From positions 1 to 5,489 of the forward strand of contig DAOWGY010000088.1 of NCBI GenBank assembly GCA_030641695.1: a stretch of 5,489 nucleotides of DNA. Direction: 5' to 3'. The translations under genes were made by a program, and so were the position numbers. The DNA is from Gammaproteobacteria bacterium. Its GTDB lineage: Bacteria; Pseudomonadota; Gammaproteobacteria; Steroidobacterales; Woeseiaceae. Under the pieces are notes generated by a model. It did not search any database, was not told where the DNA came from, and saw only the letters and a program-made list of their open reading frames with translations. This document shows positions 1-4,757 of this stretch, in pieces (position 1 is the stretch's first letter; each line of letters starts with the position of its first letter).

Positions 1-359
1 AAGTCAAACAGTATCAGTTCGCGCAGAAACGGATTTTCGACGGTATCGGCGCCCAATGCTGCGAAGTATCTTTGCTCGCCGCCGTTGAGAGGGTTGATTT
101 CAACGCTTTGATAGAAGGACGCGCCGGGAATGTGGGCCAACTGACCGGTCGTGCCGGACAGCTGGTACAGCCCGTATCGCCTCGATCGGTAACTTCCGCC
201 ATCGGCCATGTAGGGATCTGGCTCGAGATGCGCCCATTCCCGCCTGAAGAACTCACCAGATTCATTCAAATCTGGTGAAAACGAGAAATCTTGGGAAGGA
301 ACTAGTGCGTAATGAGTTCGCTCAATACTGCTGCCTATATCGGCATCAACGGTGATCAC
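1..359 (-). CDS. 2OG-Fe(II) dioxygenase, isoleucine-dioxygenase-like (PF10014), N-terminal part
   Basis: Seen: reading leftward from a GTG at 359-357 gives 119 open codons up to the window edge; the C-terminal half lies outside. Residues 42-65 carry W..L..D.YM.DGGSYR.RRY, residues 82-94 carry FYQSVEINPLNGG, and residues 109-119 carry NPFLRELILFD. These match the layout of the N-terminal half of isoleucine 4-dioxygenase-type proteins. Known of the family: cytosolic Fe(II)/2-oxoglutarate enzymes that hydroxylate free amino acids such as isoleucine; the iron-binding His/Asp residues come later and cannot be checked here. The substrate is unknown. Start choice: AGGAGA lies 12 bases upstream, and a TATACT box at 390-395 would put the transcript start downstream of the other in-frame ATG (422-420), which lacks a good ribosome site. 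It is divergent from the small gene at 520. The family call is fairly firm; the exact start is less so. Confidence 0.82.
   Translation of the reverse strand, partial: MITVDADIGSSIERTHYALVPSQDFSFSPDLNESGEFFRREWAHLEPDPYMADGGSYRSRRYGLYQLSGTTGQLAHIPGASFYQSVEINPLNGGEQRYFAALGADTVENPFLRELILFD
253..278 (-). repeat. perfect 10-bp inverted repeat inside the dioxygenase coding region
   Basis: TCACCAGATT (253-262) and AATCTGGTGA (269-278) are exact reverse complements separated by 6 bases. The hairpin begins about 80 bases into the coding region and covers roughly residues 28-36, in the variable stretch before the conserved W..L..D.Y block. It could fold in the mRNA or bind a dimeric regulator. No U-tract follows on either strand, so it does not look like a terminator. 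Confidence 0.75.
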
Positions 360-366
360 TTTCTTT

Positions 367-378
367 TTTTGTCTCCTA
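367..378 (-). promoter_or_regulatory. ribosome binding site supporting the GTG start
   Basis: The minus strand reads AGGAGA about 12 bases before the GTG at 359-357, followed by an A-rich spacer. The spacing is slightly long, but this is the only strong Shine-Dalgarno match near any in-frame start, so it decides the start chosen for the dioxygenase. Confidence 0.5.
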
Positions 379-389
379 AACGGGTCAGT

Positions 390-395
390 AGTATA
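390..395 (-). promoter_or_regulatory. candidate -10 box for the dioxygenase gene
   Basis: On the minus strand the sequence TATACT (consensus TATAAT) lies about 30 bases upstream of the GTG start. It would give a leader of roughly 20-25 bases that still contains the AGGAGA ribosome site. No convincing -35 hexamer is seen at 16-18 bases upstream (the sequence there is CTCCTG-like), so an activator or weak basal expression would be expected. This is an inference from one motif. Confidence 0.3.
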
Positions 396-437
396 CAGGG
401 GTGCGACCTGCCAGGAGCGCATTGCAATTCTGCAACT

Positions 438-491
438 CTCTGACGCGGATTTAAGGTAAATTGGTACTTGATGCGGCTGACAGCGTCAGAG
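438..491. repeat. 9-bp inverted repeat upstream of the 73-residue gene
   Basis: CTCTGACGC (438-446) is the exact reverse complement of the 9 bases at 483-491. The second arm also overlaps a compact palindrome, CTGAC-AGC-GTCAG (477-489), so the right arm can pair in two ways. The location just before the start at 520 would suit an operator or a leader hairpin. Function is not known. Confidence 0.45.
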
Positions 492-519
492 GCGGAGCGC
501 CAGAAAAACACCTAACGCA

Positions 520-741
520 ATGAGACAAGTCTACGAAATTGTATCGATCCAGCGAGCAGAGGCCCCGCCCGGCGCCGAAAGCTCCAACTGGTACCGCTAT
601 GTAATCGCGTTTGAAGGCACCAGCACCATTCACGGCTGCCGACAAGGGAGTCGTAGGGCAGTGACGAGCGCGGTCGAGGAGATTATTGACCAACTGAACG
701 AACGCCACTCGAAAAAACGCGGCCGAGAGAAGAAAACCTAG
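520..741 (+). CDS. small conserved-looking protein of unknown function, 73 residues
   Basis: Seen: an uninterrupted frame of 73 codons from an ATG at 520 to a TAG. There is no upstream in-frame ATG or GTG before the stop at 478-480. The product has no signal peptide or membrane segment. Its middle (residues 23-45) reads NWYRYVIAFEGTSTIHG.RQGS, which looks like two beta strands. A helix-prone segment follows (AVTSAVEEIIDQLNER, residues 47-62), then a basic tail (KKRGREKK). This pattern resembles small uncharacterised gammaproteobacterial proteins I recall with an R-Q-G-S plus AVEEI core, but I cannot name a family. The ribosome site is poor: a GGCGGAG lies too far upstream, at 491-497. The amphipathic pattern and coherent protein make it more likely real than chance. 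The basic tail could suggest nucleic-acid or ribosome contact, which is only inference. Confidence 0.68.
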   Translation: MRQVYEIVSIQRAEAPPGAESSNWYRYVIAFEGTSTIHGCRQGSRRAVTSAVEEIIDQLNERHSKKRGREKKT

Positions 742-800
742 AAGTTGTGACCGGTCTCGGCCAACCAAAGATTTTCACGCCACGCAATAAGCGGCGATTC

Positions 801-809
801 TGCTATCTT
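801..809 (+). promoter_or_regulatory. extended -10 promoter candidate for the dodecin gene
   Basis: TGCTATCTT at 801-809 fits an extended -10 element (TGn followed by TATCTT; consensus TATAAT). No good -35 was found, which is acceptable for an extended -10. Transcription would start near 815-817, giving a leader of about 45 bases that opens with the hairpin at 815-836. Confidence 0.38.
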
Positions 810-814
810 ATTAG

Positions 815-836
815 CGGAGCACGTCCCCGTGCTGCG
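815..836 (+). repeat. hairpin at the predicted 5' end of the dodecin transcript
   Basis: AGCACG (818-823) pairs with CGTGCT (828-833) around a 4-base loop. Two more pairs form outside a single G/G mismatch (815-816 with 835-836). It falls almost exactly where transcription from the 804-809 box would begin. It is followed by A residues rather than T residues, so it is not a terminator of the upstream gene. A 5' stem of this kind can protect an mRNA, but that role is inferred. Confidence 0.4.
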
Positions 837-859
837 AAAAATACTAAAAGGAAAGAGCT

Positions 860-1144
860 ATGGCCAATAACGTTTACAGAGTAACGGAGATAATTGGAAC
901 CAGTACGCGGTCGTGGGAGGATGCAACGAAACGCGCGATCCAGACGGCTGCAGCGTCATTGCGTGAGCTGCGTGTCGCCGAGGTAACCGAGCTTGACGTG
1001 ACCGTCGAAAATGGGAAAATCCAGGCCTACCGCGCAAAGGTCAAGTTATCATTCAAATACGAGGCGGCGCCCACAGCGGCCGCGCCAAAGAAGAAAGTTG
1101 CCAAGAAGAAAGCCGCAAAAAAGAAAAAGTCGCGGCGTCGCTAA
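860..1144 (+). CDS. dodecin-family protein with a histone-H1-like basic tail
   Basis: Seen: 94 residues, with AAGGA placed 7 bases before the ATG. Residues 3-68 follow the dodecin plan (PF07311): strand VYRVTEIIGTS, then SWEDA starting a long helix (18-37), then two strands ending KVKLSFKYE. Known of the family: about 65-75 residues, forming hollow dodecamers that bind pairs of flavins, or in some cases serve as metal or small-molecule buffers. Odd features: in the segment L.ELRVAEV no tryptophan occurs where flavin-binding dodecins have W (T. thermophilus-type LDWFEV), and the usual Tyr-Gln reads Tyr-Arg (57-58). Canonical flavin binding is therefore doubtful. Residues 69-94 are a PTAAAPKKK.AKKKAAKK-type tail: 13 of the last 18 residues are Lys or Arg and none is acidic. 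A dodecamer would display twelve such tails, which suggests DNA or RNA binding (inference). The gene appears monocistronic, with its own promoter candidate and terminator. Confidence 0.88.
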   Translation: MANNVYRVTEIIGTSTRSWEDATKRAIQTAAASLRELRVAEVTELDVTVENGKIQAYRAKVKLSFKYEAAPTAAAPKKKVAKKKAAKKKKSRRR

Positions 1145-1173
1145 CGTTAATTGACATGTGAACCAATGGCGCT

Positions 1174-1202
1174 GAGCGGACTTTTGTGAAGGTCCGCTCT
1201 TT
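1174..1202 (+). terminator. probable rho-independent terminator of the dodecin gene
   Basis: GAGCGGACTTT (1174-1184) pairs with AAGGTCCGCTC (1189-1199), giving an 11-bp stem with one G-T pair and a 4-base loop. A short T-run (1200-1202) follows. The stem starts 30 bases after the dodecin stop codon. The T-tract is short, so termination may be partial. Confidence 0.6.
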
Positions 1203-1233
1203 GGTCTGGCCGTTAGCGGACGTCGCTTCCGCT
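1174..1233. repeat. tandem palindromes: four alternating AGCGGAC / GTCCGCT arms
   Basis: Arms occur as AGCGGAC (1175-1181), GTCCGCT (1192-1198), AGCGGAC (1215-1221) and TCCGCT (1228-1233). Arm 1 pairs with arm 2 (the terminator) and arm 3 with arm 4 over a 7-base loop. Arm 2 can instead pair with arm 3 over a 16-base loop, excluding the other two hairpins. Such alternation is typical of REP/BIME-like intergenic elements, and also of attenuator-type leaders. Which applies here cannot be told from one copy. Confidence 0.6.
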
Positions 1234-1466
1234 ACGCATAGTCGGACGCCGATCGTTATGTCGACCGATGAGCCCTCTGATTTAGCGAGGGACTACGTGC
1301 AGATTGGTGCAATTGAAATCAATCGCATGGGAGCACTGCGGTATCACCTTTGCTTCAATCTCACAATTGACCACACTTTACATAATGCTGGAGGTAATTT
1401 AGACTTATAAAGTTAATAACTCATTCGAACAAGAGCCTTTAACCTCCTGTTTATAAAAGGCCAACC

Positions 1467-1473
1467 GAGGTGA
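1467..1473 (+). promoter_or_regulatory. ribosome binding site placed for the mini-ORF, not the main gene
   Basis: GAGGTGA is a strong Shine-Dalgarno match, 5 bases before ATG 1479 and 19 bases before ATG 1493. Its position is the reason to suspect that translation of the ATPase-FHA gene depends on the preceding mini-ORF. Its GAGGT can also pair with ACCTC at 1442-1446. Confidence 0.5.
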
Positions 1474-1478
1474 CAGTC

Positions 1479-1496
1479 ATGAGTCATCAACAATGA
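1479..1496 (+). CDS. five-codon upstream ORF (MSHQQ) overlapping the ATPase-FHA start
   Basis: ATG at 1479-1481 is followed by AGT CAT CAA CAA and a TGA at 1494-1496. The TGA overlaps the ATG of the next gene as ATGA (1493-1496). The only good ribosome site here, GAGGTGA (1467-1473), is 5 bases before this ATG and about 20 before the downstream one. Ribosomes would therefore load on the mini-ORF and restart at 1493. It may be a real translational-coupling leader, or the remnant of an original start displaced by a frameshift. No function is proposed for the peptide itself. Confidence 0.4.
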   Translation: MSHQQ

Positions 1497-2650
1497 TCCC
1501 GGCAGCACCCGCTATGCGGGTAGAGAAAGGATCCTCATTTCCGGATCTCACCCACGGTCATACCAGCGCGCTCGAGCAGTTGGGCAGGGCATTCGCAGCG
1601 GCTCAGCCGGTGGCAATTCTTATCGGCGAAAGTGAATCCGGTGCGAGCTACCTTATCGACCGCTTTCTCGACAGTATCGACGGCGATGTCGATGCGGCGC
1701 GAATCACCGAGCCCTGTTCAGATGCGGACGCTGGAATGCGCGAGGTATTTCAGGTCGTCGGGCTCGACCCGAAAGACATGAGCCCTGCTGACCTGGACAA
1801 TGCCTTCACCACCTTTTTGTCAGACCAAAGACACAACAATCGTCGCACAATCATCTGCTTCGAGGAAACACAAGACAAAGCGTGGTGGGTGCTCGACACG
1901 GTACGACGTCTCATAGAGTTGGAGACAAAAGGCGGATTCGGCTTGATGGTAATACTGTCGGGTGGATCTGGCCTGAATGAATTGCTCGTTCAGCCTTCCT
2001 TCGATGTGATACGCGCTCACGCCGGGCAGCGGATTGTCCTCGGAGCATTAACATTGCTTGAGACGAGGGAGTACATTTCGCGGGAAGTCGAAGCGGCAGA
2101 AATCGCAGACATTAGCCGGGTTTTCGAGTTTGCCGCAGTCAGTCTCATACATGAAGTCTGTTCAGGCGTACTCGATGGCATCGATACTCTTTGTTGCCTG
2201 TGCATTCAGTTGGCGGATGAAGAGGGTGCAGATCCAATATCGACGGACATGGTCAAGACGGCAGACAAGCTCCTTCGGCAGGGGACCATAACGCCGCATT
2301 CGTACGCTGAGGCGGGGCCAATGCGGGTCAACGGCGCGAGATTCCGGGAAGGTCGACTCATCGCCCGTATGGACGGAGCAGTTGTCCAGGAGCAGGCTCT
2401 CAATCACGGGCATATTCTCATTGGCCGTGGCAAGCTGTGTGATATCCCTGTGATCAGCCCTGTGGTGAGCCGACATCATGCGTTGGTCGTCAGATCGTCG
2501 ACCGGTGTTGGTCTTGTAGATCTGGGTAGCAAAAACGGTACATTCGTCGATGGCCGCCGGATCGAGCAGCACGTGCTGCAGAACGGTGACTTGATAGCCG
2601 TTGGCGACTGCACGATCGCATACTTCGCGGGCGACGATCGACAAGGCTAG
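1493..2650 (+). CDS. ExeA-like AAA+ ATPase with degenerate P-loop fused to a C-terminal FHA domain
   Basis: Seen: 385 residues in two parts. Residues about 20-262 follow the ExeA/TniB-like AAA+ plan: hydrophobic strand AILIGESESGAS (41-52) at the Walker A site, IICFEETQ (120-127) at Walker B, LMVILSG (151-157) at the next strand, and a helical lid region ending TADKLLRQ. Residues about 290-377 are an FHA domain with its key residues intact: G311-R312, S326-R327-H328-H329 and N348 in GSKNGTF. Known: ExeA-type ATPases act with peptidoglycan-binding or secretion partners at the inner membrane, and FHA domains bind phosphothreonine. No peptidoglycan-binding domain, signal peptide or membrane segment is seen, so the protein is probably cytosolic. 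Odd: the Walker A lysine is Ala51 (GCG), and Walker B has Glu124 where Asp is usual, so ATP hydrolysis may be weak or lost. A Ser/Thr kinase partner is expected but not in the window. The start at 1493 is the first in-frame ATG; M8 (1514) is an alternative. It converges on porB. Confidence 0.85.
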   Translation: MIPAAPAMRVEKGSSFPDLTHGHTSALEQLGRAFAAAQPVAILIGESESGASYLIDRFLDSIDGDVDAARITEPCSDADAGMREVFQVVGLDPKDMSPADLDNAFTTFLSDQRHNNRRTIICFEETQDKAWWVLDTVRRLIELETKGGFGLMVILSGGSGLNELLVQPSFDVIRAHAGQRIVLGALTLLETREYISREVEAAEIADISRVFEFAAVSLIHEVCSGVLDGIDTLCCLCIQLADEEGADPISTDMVKTADKLLRQGTITPHSYAEAGPMRVNGARFREGRLIARMDGAVVQEQALNHGHILIGRGKLCDIPVISPVVSRHHALVVRSSTGVGLVDLGSKNGTFVDGRRIEQHVLQNGDLIAVGDCTIAYFAGDDRQG

Positions 2651-2662
2651 GCGGCACAGATG
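2651..2662. other. 12-base gap between convergent genes
   Basis: Only 12 bases separate the stop of the ATPase-FHA gene from the stop of porB on the opposite strand. No hairpin with a T-tract lies in the gap, so transcripts from both sides probably run into the neighbouring gene unless Rho stops them. Confidence 0.6.
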
Positions 2663-3565
2663 TTATCTGTCCGACGGGTATCGCTCCGCAAGTGCCTGTA
2701 GACGTTGCATGCGGTCCGAGCAGGCACGGCGTGTTGCTCTCAGGTCGATCTCTTCTTTCTTGAACCGCCGCTGCCGCTGGAAGTACTCCGCTGGATCTGT
2801 CCCATCGGGCTCGACGTTGATTCGATAGGTGGCGCCATCGTAAACCTCGTAGAGCGGAAACAGGCTGCTCGCCACCGCCAGGCGCACCAGTTTCACGGAA
2901 TCCTCGGGCTCCGACTTCCAGCCGGTCGGGCAGGGCGAGTGCAGCAACAGAAAGCGCGTACCGTGCGTTGTAAGCGCGGTCGTAATCTTACGAGCGAAAT
3001 CGTCCGGGTGAGCAATGGACAGCGTTGCCGCATAGGGAATCCGGTGGGCAGCCATGATCGACATGATGTCTTTCTTGTCCTGCGTCTTGCCCCACGGCGT
3101 GGTCGTCGTTCGGGCACCGGCCGGCGTTGCTGATGAGCGCTGTCCGCCGGTGTTGCCGTAGATTTCGTTGTCGTAACAAATGTAGATGATGTTCTCGTTA
3201 CGCTCGGCTGCTGCCGACAGCGTTGCCAGGCCAATGTCGTACGTGCCGCCATCGCCCGCCCAGCAAATGACCTGGCCCGGTTCATCATTGAGGTCGCGGA
3301 TACATGCGACGCCTGTAGCCACGGCCGGAGAGGATGCGAACGTCGTCGCAATCGTCGGCACGCCGTAGCTGGTAGTGGGGAACGCGCCGGCGGTGACGAT
3401 CCCGCAGCAGGCGGGGATCACGAGCGTACAGGTGTCGCCGGCTTCAGTGAGCGCCCGACCCAGCATGGTCAGGCCAATGCTCATGCCGCAGCCACCGCAG
3501 TTGGTATTGCCGGGCCGGAGCAGGCATTCGTCGGGGCGGGGATTCGTCGGCGCGGTCGCAATCAT
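2663..3565 (-). CDS. porB: 2-oxoacid (pyruvate):ferredoxin oxidoreductase, beta subunit
   Basis: Seen: 300 residues from ATG 3565-3563, close to the usual 290-315 for this subunit. The start is set by GAGGAG 8 bases upstream and by the ATGA overlap with the porA stop. A longer open frame to 3820 only reads porA out of frame. Iron-sulfur ligands are visible as CGGC (Cys23, Cys26), a third among Cys53-Cys54 and a fourth in HSPCPTGW (Cys212). The thiamine-diphosphate/Mg motif is GDGGTYDIG (104-112), with the following YDNEIYGNTGGQRS (131-144) and the TTTTPWGK loop. Known: PorB binds thiamine diphosphate and one [4Fe-4S] cluster and, with PorA, converts pyruvate plus CoA to acetyl-CoA plus CO2, reducing ferredoxin; the reaction is reversible (pyruvate synthase). 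It is cytosolic. It is last in the visible operon, after porA. Pyruvate is the likeliest substrate, but another 2-oxoacid cannot be excluded. Confidence 0.93.
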   Translation of the reverse strand: MIATAPTNPRPDECLLRPGNTNCGGCGMSIGLTMLGRALTEAGDTCTLVIPACCGIVTAGAFPTTSYGVPTIATTFASSPAVATGVACIRDLNDEPGQVICWAGDGGTYDIGLATLSAAAERNENIIYICYDNEIYGNTGGQRSSATPAGARTTTTPWGKTQDKKDIMSIMAAHRIPYAATLSIAHPDDFARKITTALTTHGTRFLLLHSPCPTGWKSEPEDSVKLVRLAVASSLFPLYEVYDGATYRINVEPDGTDPAEYFQRQRRFKKEEIDLRATRRACSDRMQRLQALAERYPSDR

Positions 3566-4755
3566 TGTTTTGTCTCCTCGCCGGTGTCGATGCCCATCCA
3601 CACTGGATCGCCGAGCGCGGATCGCGAAGTGATGTCGGCCAGGATGTCGTCGATCACGGCCGGTGTCACGTCGCCGCCGCACAGTCCGGTGAGATAGTTT
3701 TGAATAAGCACGTCGTCGCGATGCCCATGAAAAGCGGCCCGGGTATCCTGCCAGAATATGCCGCCTGTGCCGGCCGCGTAGTTGCGGTCCAGTACTGCCA
3801 TGTGTGTCGCCGACTGGCATGCCTCGCGCAACGCCGCCTCGGGGAATGGTCGAAACATCTTTAACTTCACGAGGCCGACTTTCTCTCCTGCCTCGCGTCT
3901 TTGTCGCACTACTTCGCGCGCCGTCGTTGCCATGGTGCCGCTTGCAACGAGGACTATCTCGGCGTCGTCGGTGGCAAAGGTCTGGATCACATCACCAGGA
4001 TCGCGACCGAAAGTCTCCGTGAAGCTCTCCCGGCACTCCTGGTACACGTTCGGCACGCGTTTCATCGCCTCGTCGATCTCCAAACGTTGCGAGAGGCCTT
4101 CGTGGGGCCAGGCGAGGCCGCCAAGCGTGCGTGCCTCGTCGTAACGCATGCGATGCGGCAGGTCCAGGTCCGGCAGGTAGCGATCGACCTCGGTCTGTTC
4201 GGGGAGCGTGGTCTCGGTCTGGGTATGAGAGATGATGAACGCGTCCATGCACACCAACACGGGCATCAGAATGCGCTGATCTTCCGCCAGCCGGAAAGCG
4301 AGCAGCGTGGTATCGAGCACCTCCTGGTTGTTCTCACAATAAAACTGCAGCCAGGCGAAGTCCCTCAGCATCAGCGTGTCGCCCTGATCGGCCCAGATAT
4401 TCCACGGCGGACCGAGCGTGCGATTGACCGCAACCATCACGATCGGTAGCCGGTAATAGCCCGCCACCATGATGTTCTCCGCCATGTAGGCCAGGCCATT
4501 GGCCGAGCTTGCCGTGAAGGCCCGCGCACCACTCGCCGATGCGCCCATAGACACGGCCATCGCGCTGTGTTCGCTCTCCACCGGCACGACACGCCCTTTG
4601 CTGAACGGGAACTTGGCCACGTACTCCACGATCTCGGTTTGCGGCGTGATCGGATAAATACCGCACGCGACGCCCCGGGCCGTTCGGTTGGCCTCGCCCG
4701 CGACACTCAGCGCGTAGCCGGCGGCATGATTTCCAGTAATGACTTGTACAGACAT
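3562..4755 (-). CDS. porA: 2-oxoacid (pyruvate):ferredoxin oxidoreductase, alpha subunit
   Basis: Seen: 397 residues starting MSVQVITGNHAAGYAL, close to the usual 380-400. The pyrimidine-binding domain shows GIYPITPQTEIVEY (32-45), ESEHSAM (60-66) and TASSANGLAYMAEN (81-94). The segment RTLGPPWNIWADQGD, then RDFAWLQFY and QEVLDTTLLAFRLAED, is typical of pyruvate-type alpha subunits. A transketolase-C-like domain II lies in the C-terminal third (VLVASGTMATTAREVV, then VGLVKLKMFRPFPE). Known: this subunit carries the substrate- and CoA-side domains, while thiamine diphosphate sits at the interface with PorB. Start choice: ATG 4755 is 2 bases after the stop of the upstream fusion gene. Starts at 4806 or 4794 would overlap that gene and add residues unlike the family. 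No strong ribosome site precedes it, so translational coupling is likely. The stop overlaps the porB start. Confidence 0.93.
   Translation of the reverse strand: MSVQVITGNHAAGYALSVAGEANRTARGVACGIYPITPQTEIVEYVAKFPFSKGRVVPVESEHSAMAVSMGASASGARAFTASSANGLAYMAENIMVAGYYRLPIVMVAVNRTLGPPWNIWADQGDTLMLRDFAWLQFYCENNQEVLDTTLLAFRLAEDQRILMPVLVCMDAFIISHTQTETTLPEQTEVDRYLPDLDLPHRMRYDEARTLGGLAWPHEGLSQRLEIDEAMKRVPNVYQECRESFTETFGRDPGDVIQTFATDDAEIVLVASGTMATTAREVVRQRREAGEKVGLVKLKMFRPFPEAALREACQSATHMAVLDRNYAAGTGGIFWQDTRAAFHGHRDDVLIQNYLTGLCGGDVTPAVIDDILADITSRSALGDPVWMGIDTGEETKQ
3574..3579 (-). promoter_or_regulatory. ribosome binding site of porB inside the end of porA
   Basis: The minus strand reads GAGGAG 8 bases before the porB ATG, within the last codons of porA. 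Together with the ATGA stop/start overlap it fixes the porB start and suggests coupled translation in near-equal amounts. Confidence 0.75.
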
Positions 4756-4757
4756 GG

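Larger units (their letters stand above)
360..519. other. divergent intergenic region between the dioxygenase and the 73-residue gene
   Basis: This 160-base region separates two outward-facing genes and must hold both promoters. Seen: a TATACT box on the minus strand (390-395). A 9-bp inverted repeat has CTCTGACGC at 438-446 and GCGTCAG plus AG at 483-491. A nested palindrome, CTGAC-AGC-GTCAG, spans 477-489. AT-rich sequence (449-463) lies between the arms. No clear sigma-70 pair was found for the plus-strand gene. Confidence 0.5.
1145..1492. other. 348-base region without a confident gene, between the dodecin and ATPase-FHA genes
   Basis: The left part (1174-1233) holds the tandem palindromes. 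The middle (1258-1410) can be read as a 50-codon frame from an ATG, but it has no ribosome site and no recognisable product, so it is not called. The right part (about 1355-1460) is markedly AT-rich compared with its surroundings and contains TATAAA-like words at 1406-1411 and 1452-1457. Neither has a convincing -35. The region ends with the leader of the ATPase-FHA gene: GGAGGT (1390-1395), a hairpin GCCTTT/AAAGGC (1435-1440/1456-1461) flanking ACCTCC (1442-1447), a ribosome site (1467-1473), and a five-codon ORF. Confidence 0.5.

Noticed and set aside
14..265. 83-codon minus-strand frame at the left edge
   Set aside because: It is in a different frame from the dioxygenase, is Ser/Pro-rich and has no motif. 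The overlapping dioxygenase frame has clear family blocks.
1151..1156. Perfect TTGACA hexamer after the dodecin stop
   Set aside because: No -10-like sequence lies 16-18 bases downstream; that position falls in the GC-rich terminator stem.
1186..1410. Open frame of 74 codons (GTG start), or 50 codons from ATG 1258
   Set aside because: The GTG lies inside the terminator stem, no ribosome site precedes either start, and the product resembles nothing recognisable. It is possible but unsupported.
2162..2644. 160-codon minus-strand frame opposite the FHA domain
   Set aside because: It is antisense to a well-supported domain, and its translation has no recognisable motif. It is a typical shadow of GC-rich coding DNA.
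3566..3820. 85-residue N-terminal extension of PorB
   Set aside because: It only reads porA in another frame, is full of Arg and His, and has no place in the family. The ATG at 3565 has a ribosome site and the ATGA overlap.
3901..4449. 182-codon plus-strand frame opposite porA
   Set aside because: It is an antisense shadow of a conserved enzyme gene, with no ribosome site or motif.
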